Assembly (NCBI RefSeq): GCF_002551245.1
Contig: NZ_NTGZ01000057.1
Coordinates: 1 to 32,867, forward strand
DNA length: 32,867 nucleotides
Source of the DNA: Streptomyces sp. rh34
Lineage (GTDB): Bacteria > Actinomycetota > Actinomycetes > Streptomycetales > Streptomycetaceae
Reading direction: 5' to 3'
Shown: in pieces, positions 29,058 to 32,867 of the stretch
Layout: every line of letters starts with the position of its first letter
Numbering within the stretch: position 1 is the first letter of the stretch
Made by a program: the position numbers and the translations under genes
Notes under the pieces: model-generated
Databases searched by the model: none
Seen by the model: only the letters and a program-made list of their open reading frames with translations
What the model was told of the DNA's origin: nothing

Positions 29058-30304
29058 CCGCGGCGACCACCGCCTCCCCCACCTCGACGGCGCCCACCCC
29101 TGGCCAGGTCTGGACCCGCGCCCGAGGCATCCTGGCCGTCGTCCTCATCCTCGTCGTCGCCGGCATCACGTTCGCCGTCGTACGTTCCGGCACGAACCAC
29201 GGACAGCTCGACCCCCGCTCCGCGGACCCCAAGGGCAGCCGCGCCGTGGCCGAACTCCTCAAGGCTCGTGGCATATCCGTCACCGTCGCCACCACTCTCG
29301 ACGAAGCCACCGCCGCGACCGGCCCCGACACCACGCTCCTCGTCACCGGCCCCAATCTCCTGACACGGTCGCAGCAGCTCCGACTGGACGCGACGGCCTC
29401 CGCCTCCGCAGGACGCACCCTGCTGATCGCCCCCGGACCGGGAGCCACGGCCCGGCTCGCCCCCGGCGTCCGCGCCGAGCCGCACCACGCCGTCCGTGCT
29501 CTCGCCCCGTCGTGCGAGCTCCCCGCCGCCCGGCTGGCCGGCACGGCGGACATGGGCGGCACCCGCTACACGACGCAGGACCCCGCCGCCGTCACCTGCT
29601 ACCCGACTGCGGGCCTCCCCAGTCTGATCGTCCTCCCGACCGGTTCGGGCGGCGACACCGTCATCCTCGGCTCCCCCGGCTTCCTCCACAACGAGCGTCT
29701 CGACCAGCAGGGCAACGCCTCTCTCGCCCTGCAACTCCTCGGCTCCCGTCCCCATCTCGTCTGGTACCTCCCCTCTCTCGCGGATCCATCCGCAACAACC
29801 GACGACGACTTCCCCGGCGGCGGAAACGAAGAACAGTCAGAGGACGGGACGAGGGACGACGCGGCCGACGGGAGCAGCTTCCTCGACCTCGTCCCCTCCG
29901 GCTGGTTGTGGGGAACGCTTCAACTCGCCCTCGCCGCAGTCCTCGCCGCCGTCTGGCGGGCCCGCCGACTCGGCCCCCTGGTGACCGAACGGCTGCCGGT
30001 GGCCGTCCGCGCGTCCGAATCGGCCGAAGGCCGCTCCCTCCTCTACCGCAAGGCCAACGCCCGCGACCGGGCCGCCGACGCCCTCCGAGCCGCCACCCGC
30101 ACACGCATCGCGCCCCTCGCCGGAGTGCCCGTCCGTGATGCGCACACCCCCGACGTCCTCCTCACCGCCGTGTCCGCACGCGTCAACGCCCCGGACCACG
30201 ACCTCACCACCCTGCTCTTCGGTACGGCTCCCTCCACCGACGCCGCCCTGGTCCTCCTCGCCGATCAACTCGACGCCCTCGAAAGAGAGGTACGCACTTC
30301 ATGA
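29054..30304 (+). CDS. DUF4350 domain-containing protein
   Basis: 416 residues from the ATG at 29054, with GAGGAG upstream and a 4-bp overlap with the DUF4129 gene. An N-terminal membrane helix (GILAVVLILVVAGITFAVV, about 25-43) is followed by the DUF4350 domain: SADPKGSRAVAELLKARGISV, a Rossmann-like TTLLVTGPNLLTRSQ, and later TVILGSPGFLHNERLDQQGNASLALQLLG. An acidic loop comes next (GGGNEEQSEDGTRDDAADG), then a second membrane helix (LWGTLQLALAAVLAAVWRARRLGPLV) and a helical C-terminal domain. The layout places the DUF4350 domain outside the membrane and the tail inside. Function unknown; Rv3691 beside moxR2 in M. tuberculosis has, as I recall, the same neighbours. Confidence 0.87.
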   Translation: MTAATTASPTSTAPTPGQVWTRARGILAVVLILVVAGITFAVVRSGTNHGQLDPRSADPKGSRAVAELLKARGISVTVATTLDEATAATGPDTTLLVTGPNLLTRSQQLRLDATASASAGRTLLIAPGPGATARLAPGVRAEPHHAVRALAPSCELPAARLAGTADMGGTRYTTQDPAAVTCYPTAGLPSLIVLPTGSGGDTVILGSPGFLHNERLDQQGNASLALQLLGSRPHLVWYLPSLADPSATTDDDFPGGGNEEQSEDGTRDDAADGSSFLDLVPSGWLWGTLQLALAAVLAAVWRARRLGPLVTERLPVAVRASESAEGRSLLYRKANARDRAADALRAATRTRIAPLAGVPVRDAHTPDVLLTAVSARVNAPDHDLTTLLFGTAPSTDAALVLLADQLDALEREVRTS

Positions 30305-31329
30305 GCGCCCCGACCCCCGAGCCGGCCGAGCCCACGGTGCCCGCAGCGGCCCCCGTGAGGCTCACGGAACCGGAGCCGTCCGACAGCGCCCGCGCTTCCT
30401 TGGAGGCTCTGCGCTCCGAGATCGCCAAGGCCGTCGTCGGCCAGGACCCCGCCGTCACCGGACTCGTCGTCGCGCTGCTCTGCCGGGGACACGTACTCCT
30501 CGAAGGCGTACCCGGCGTGGCCAAGACCCTGCTGGTGCGCGCACTTGCCGCATCACTCGAACTCGACACCAAGCGCGTGCAGTTCACCCCTGACCTGATG
30601 CCCAGCGACGTCACGGGCTCGCTGGTCTACGACGCGCGCACCGCCGAGTTCTCCTTCCAGCCCGGCCCCGTCTTCACCAACCTGCTGATCGCCGACGAGA
30701 TCAACCGCACCCCTCCCAAGACCCAGTCCTCCCTCCTCGAAGCGATGGAGGAAAGGCAGGTCACCGTGGACGGAACCCCGCGGCCACTGCCTGACCCCTT
30801 CCTCGTCGCAGCGACCCAGAACCCCGTCGAGTACGAAGGCACCTACCCCCTCCCCGAAGCCCAACTGGACCGTTTCCTGCTCAAACTGACCGTTCCGCTT
30901 CCCTCGCGGCAGGACGAGATCGACGTCCTCACCCGTCACGCCGACGGCTTCAACCCGCGGGACCTGAAGGCCGCGGGGATACGTCCCGTCGCCGGACCCG
31001 CCGATCTGGAAGCGGCACGCCAAGCCGTCGCGAAGACGACCGTCTCCCCCGAGATCGCCGGCTATGTAGTGGATATCTGCCGTGCCACGCGCGATTCCCC
31101 CTCGCTCGCCCTCGGCGTCTCCCCCCGAGGCACCACCGCACTGCTGTCGACCGCCCGCGCCTGGGCCTGGCTGACCGGCCGGGACTATGTCATCCCGGAC
31201 GATGTGAAAGCCCTGGCGCTCCCCACGCTCCGTCATCGCATCCACCTGCGGCCCGAGGCGGAAATGGAAGGAGTCACCCCGGACTCCGTCATCGCCTCAG
31301 TGCTCGCCCACGTCCCCGTACCCCGATGA
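30301..31329 (+). CDS. MoxR-family AAA+ ATPase
   Basis: 342 residues from the ATG at 30301, overlapping the DUF4350 stop by 4 bp. The AAA+ core shows Walker A GVPGVAKT (69-76), DLMPSDVTGSLVYD, Walker B LLIADEINRTPPKTQSSLLEAMEERQVTVDG, sensor 1 VAATQNPVEYEGTYPLPEAQLDRFLLKL and the C-terminal lid LGVSPRGTTALLSTARAWAWLTGRDYVIPDDVKALA. MoxR proteins are ATP-driven chaperone-like factors thought to remodel or metallate partner proteins that often carry a von Willebrand A fold, encoded next door as DUF58. This is the MoxR proper type rather than RavA. Partner DUF58 follows after 10 bp. The actual client is unknown. Confidence 0.95.
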   Translation: MSAPTPEPAEPTVPAAAPVRLTEPEPSDSARASLEALRSEIAKAVVGQDPAVTGLVVALLCRGHVLLEGVPGVAKTLLVRALAASLELDTKRVQFTPDLMPSDVTGSLVYDARTAEFSFQPGPVFTNLLIADEINRTPPKTQSSLLEAMEERQVTVDGTPRPLPDPFLVAATQNPVEYEGTYPLPEAQLDRFLLKLTVPLPSRQDEIDVLTRHADGFNPRDLKAAGIRPVAGPADLEAARQAVAKTTVSPEIAGYVVDICRATRDSPSLALGVSPRGTTALLSTARAWAWLTGRDYVIPDDVKALALPTLRHRIHLRPEAEMEGVTPDSVIASVLAHVPVPR

Positions 31330-31339
31330 GGCGGTGACC

Positions 31340-32653
31340 ATGGCCCTCACCGGACGTACCGCGCTGCTGGCCGCCCTCGGGTCACTCCCCGTAGGCATCC
31401 TCGCTCCCAGCTGGACCGGGATGCTTGCGGTCAACGCACCGCTCTCACTGGCAATTCTGTGTGACTATGCCCTGGCCGCGCCAGTGCGCACGCTTCGATT
31501 CACTCGATCCGGCGATACATCTGTTCGACTCGGTGACGCGGCCGAAGTGCAACTCACGGTGACCAACACGTCCCGCCGGCGCCTGCGCGCCCAGCTGCGG
31601 GATGCCTGGCCCCCCAGCAGCTGGACCTCGGGCTCCGAGCGCCGCGCCTCCCGCCACACACTGGCGATCCCCGCCGGGGAACGGCGACGCCTGGTCACCG
31701 TGTTGCGCCCGACCCGTCGCGGCGATCGGCAGGCAGAACGCATCACCATCCGCTCGTACGGCCCGCTGGGCCTCGCCGCACGCCAAGGGCAGCACCGGGC
31801 CCCGTGGACCGTACGGGTCCTGCCACCGTTCACCAGCCGCAAGCATCTGCCTTCCCGGCTCGCCCGGCTCCGGGAACTCGACGGCCGCACCAGCGTTCTG
31901 ACACGCGGTGAAGGCACGGAGTTCGACAGTCTGCGGGCGTACGTGCCCGGGGACGACACCCGCTCCATCGACTGGCGGGCCACCGCGCGCCAGTCCGCCG
32001 TAGCGGTCCGGACATGGCGTCCCGAGCGTGACCGGCACATTCTGATCGTCCTCGACACCGGCCGCACGTCAGCGGGCCGGGTGGGTGACGTCCCCCGCCT
32101 GGACGCCTCGATGGACGCCACACTCCTTCTCACCGCGCTCGCCACCCGGGCGGGCGACCGCGTGGGCCTCCTTGCCTACGACCGCCAGGTCCGAGCCCGG
32201 GTCCAGGGCCGGACGGCCACGGGTGAAATTCTGGCCACTGTCATCAACACCCTGGCCACGTTGGAACCCGAGCTCATCGAGACGGATGCCCGCGGCCTGA
32301 GCAATGCCGCCCTCACCGATGCCCCCCGCGGTTCGCTGATCGTCCTCCTCACCACGCTGGAGGCCGCCCCCATCGAGGAGGGTCTCCTCCCGGTTCTCCC
32401 TCAACTCACCCAGCGCCACACCGTTCTGCTGGCTGCGGTCTCCGATCCTCGGATCGAGGAAATGGCCAACGCCCGGGGAACCGTGGACTCGGTGTACGAC
32501 GCGGCAGCCGCAGGTCAGGCCCAGGCCGACCGTCGCCGCACGGCAGACAGACTCCGCCGCCACGGCGTTGTCGTCGTGGACGCCACTCCGGAGAATCTCG
32601 CTCCCACGCTTGCCGACACGTACTTGGCCCTGAAGGCCGCAGGCCGTCTCTGA
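31340..32653 (+). CDS. DUF58 domain-containing protein, MoxR partner
   Basis: 437 residues from the ATG at 31340; the GTG at 31334 is also in frame, but GAGG at 31327-31330 is better placed for the ATG. Two membrane helices open the protein (about 5-45: TALLAALGSLPVGILAP, then LAVNAPLSLAILCDYALAA). A beta-sandwich follows (VRLGDAAEVQLTVTNTSRRRLRAQL), then the DUF58 core GEGTEFDSLRAYVPGDDTRSIDWRATARQ, which runs into a von Willebrand A-like part beginning HILIVLDTGRTSAGRV. The metal site is incomplete (D-x-G rather than D-x-S-x-S). It is the usual neighbour of MoxR. Some early codons (about 31440-31560) are less GC-rich than the rest. No SpoIIM/DUF95 or RDD gene follows, unlike what I recall in many actinobacteria. 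Confidence 0.92.
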   Translation: MALTGRTALLAALGSLPVGILAPSWTGMLAVNAPLSLAILCDYALAAPVRTLRFTRSGDTSVRLGDAAEVQLTVTNTSRRRLRAQLRDAWPPSSWTSGSERRASRHTLAIPAGERRRLVTVLRPTRRGDRQAERITIRSYGPLGLAARQGQHRAPWTVRVLPPFTSRKHLPSRLARLRELDGRTSVLTRGEGTEFDSLRAYVPGDDTRSIDWRATARQSAVAVRTWRPERDRHILIVLDTGRTSAGRVGDVPRLDASMDATLLLTALATRAGDRVGLLAYDRQVRARVQGRTATGEILATVINTLATLEPELIETDARGLSNAALTDAPRGSLIVLLTTLEAAPIEEGLLPVLPQLTQRHTVLLAAVSDPRIEEMANARGTVDSVYDAAAAGQAQADRRRTADRLRRHGVVVVDATPENLAPTLADTYLALKAAGRL

Positions 32654-32756
32654 GGCGCTTGTCAGGGGCCTGCGGGCTGATGGGCGTCTCCCCTGTCGTG
32701 GCCCTGCGGTGCAGGAGCCTCTGCCTGTCGGCCCGCCGATCGAGTCTGAAACGCAG

Positions 32757-32787
32757 AAAAGCCCCGCACCACAAGGCACGGGGCTTT
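32757..32787 (-). terminator. rRNA operon terminator (shared with the DUF58 operon)
   Basis: In rRNA sense, AAAGCCCCGUGCC, loop UUGU, GGUGCGGGGCUUUU: a 13-bp stem including two wobble pairs, followed by a U-run. It stands about 13 bases after the 5S end. Read the other way it is also a stem and lies about 100 bp after the DUF58 stop, so it may serve both units. Confidence 0.88.
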
Positions 32788-32799
32788 CCCGGAAAAATT

Positions 32800-32867
32800 G
32801 TTCGGCGGCGTCCTACTCTCCCACAGGGTCCCCCCTGCAGTACCATCGGCGCTGAAAGGCTTAGCTT
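32800..32867 (-). rRNA. 5S ribosomal RNA (3' part; 5' end outside the window)
   Basis: The minus strand from 32867 reads AAGCTAAGCCTTTCAGCGCC, then the block GATGGTACTGCAGGGGGGACC and GGGAGAGTAGGACGCCGCCGAA. This is the 3' 67 or so bases of an actinobacterial 5S rRNA, and the exact 3' end is uncertain by a few bases. It marks the end of an rrn operon entering from the right on the minus strand and converging on the MoxR/DUF58 operon. Confidence 0.96.

Noticed and set aside
26705..29755. Open frame of about 1,016 codons on the minus strand across mtnA and the MoxR operon
   Set aside because: Shadow of plus-strand DUF genes; Gly/Arg/Asp-rich with no fold signature, and it conflicts with the well-supported mtnA frame.
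32669..32720. CAGGGG...CCCCTG and CCTGC-GGT-GCAGG pairs after DUF58
   Set aside because: Short stems or long loops; weaker than the adjacent hairpin at 32757-32787, which explains termination better.
1..32867. Mobile element, CRISPR array, toxin-antitoxin pair or biosynthetic cluster
   Set aside because: No transposase or integrase motifs, no regularly spaced repeats, no paired small toxin/antitoxin genes, and all genes are core-type with uniform codon use.

Overview
The window is a housekeeping stretch of a Streptomyces-type chromosome. GC content and codon third positions are extremely GC-rich, GTG starts are common, the 180-kDa type of NAD-glutamate dehydrogenase is present, and the gene set secA / Rv3235-like / DUF6912-like / hpf / lpqB-mtrB-mtrA belongs to the high-GC actinomycetes. 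I see no prophage, transposase, CRISPR array or obvious genomic island. All calls come from reading translations and motifs; no database search was run.

Left part (1-5160): cell-wall glycopolymer genes. A CDP-glycerol glycerophosphotransferase-family protein (5' end outside the window) is followed by a polytopic membrane protein with a soluble tail. Then come a convergent TetR regulator and a divergent two-gene ABC exporter (permease plus ATPase) of the teichoic acid/polysaccharide type. A 15-bp perfect inverted repeat lies between the regulator and the exporter. A strong hairpin ends the exporter unit against gdh.

Centre (5171-13422): a very large gdh gene on the minus strand, a divergent DJ-1/PfpI-family gene, then a minus-strand pair (HAD hydrolase, DUF6912-like) and an Rv3235-like small protein facing secA. 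A short dispersed repeat with three exact copies lies only in the two spacers between convergent genes.

SecA to MtnA (13488-27011): secA, a GNAT acetyltransferase, a YcaQ/AlkX-type DNA glycosylase and an orphan NarL-type response regulator. These are followed by long-form hpf with a long, apparently structured leader. Next is the tightly packed minus-strand chain mtnA-mtrA-mtrB-lpqB-comF: four bases between mtnA and mtrA, one base between mtrA and mtrB, 11 bp overlap between mtrB and lpqB, and 84 bp between lpqB and comF. It joins a methionine-salvage enzyme, the MtrAB two-component system, its lipoprotein modulator LpqB and a ComF-like phosphoribosyltransferase.

Right part (27152-32867): a five-gene plus-strand operon (Pro-rich membrane protein, DUF4129, DUF4350, MoxR AAA+ ATPase, DUF58) with stop/start overlaps. 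It matches the poorly understood actinobacterial MoxR/DUF58 envelope system. It converges on the 3' end of an rRNA operon, seen as the terminal part of a 5S rRNA gene with its terminator on the minus strand.

No clearly new system stands out. The observations I rate highest are the hpf leader (three helices and an orphan Shine-Dalgarno-like purine run before a ribosome-hibernation gene), the dispersed convergent-spacer repeat, and the MoxR operon.
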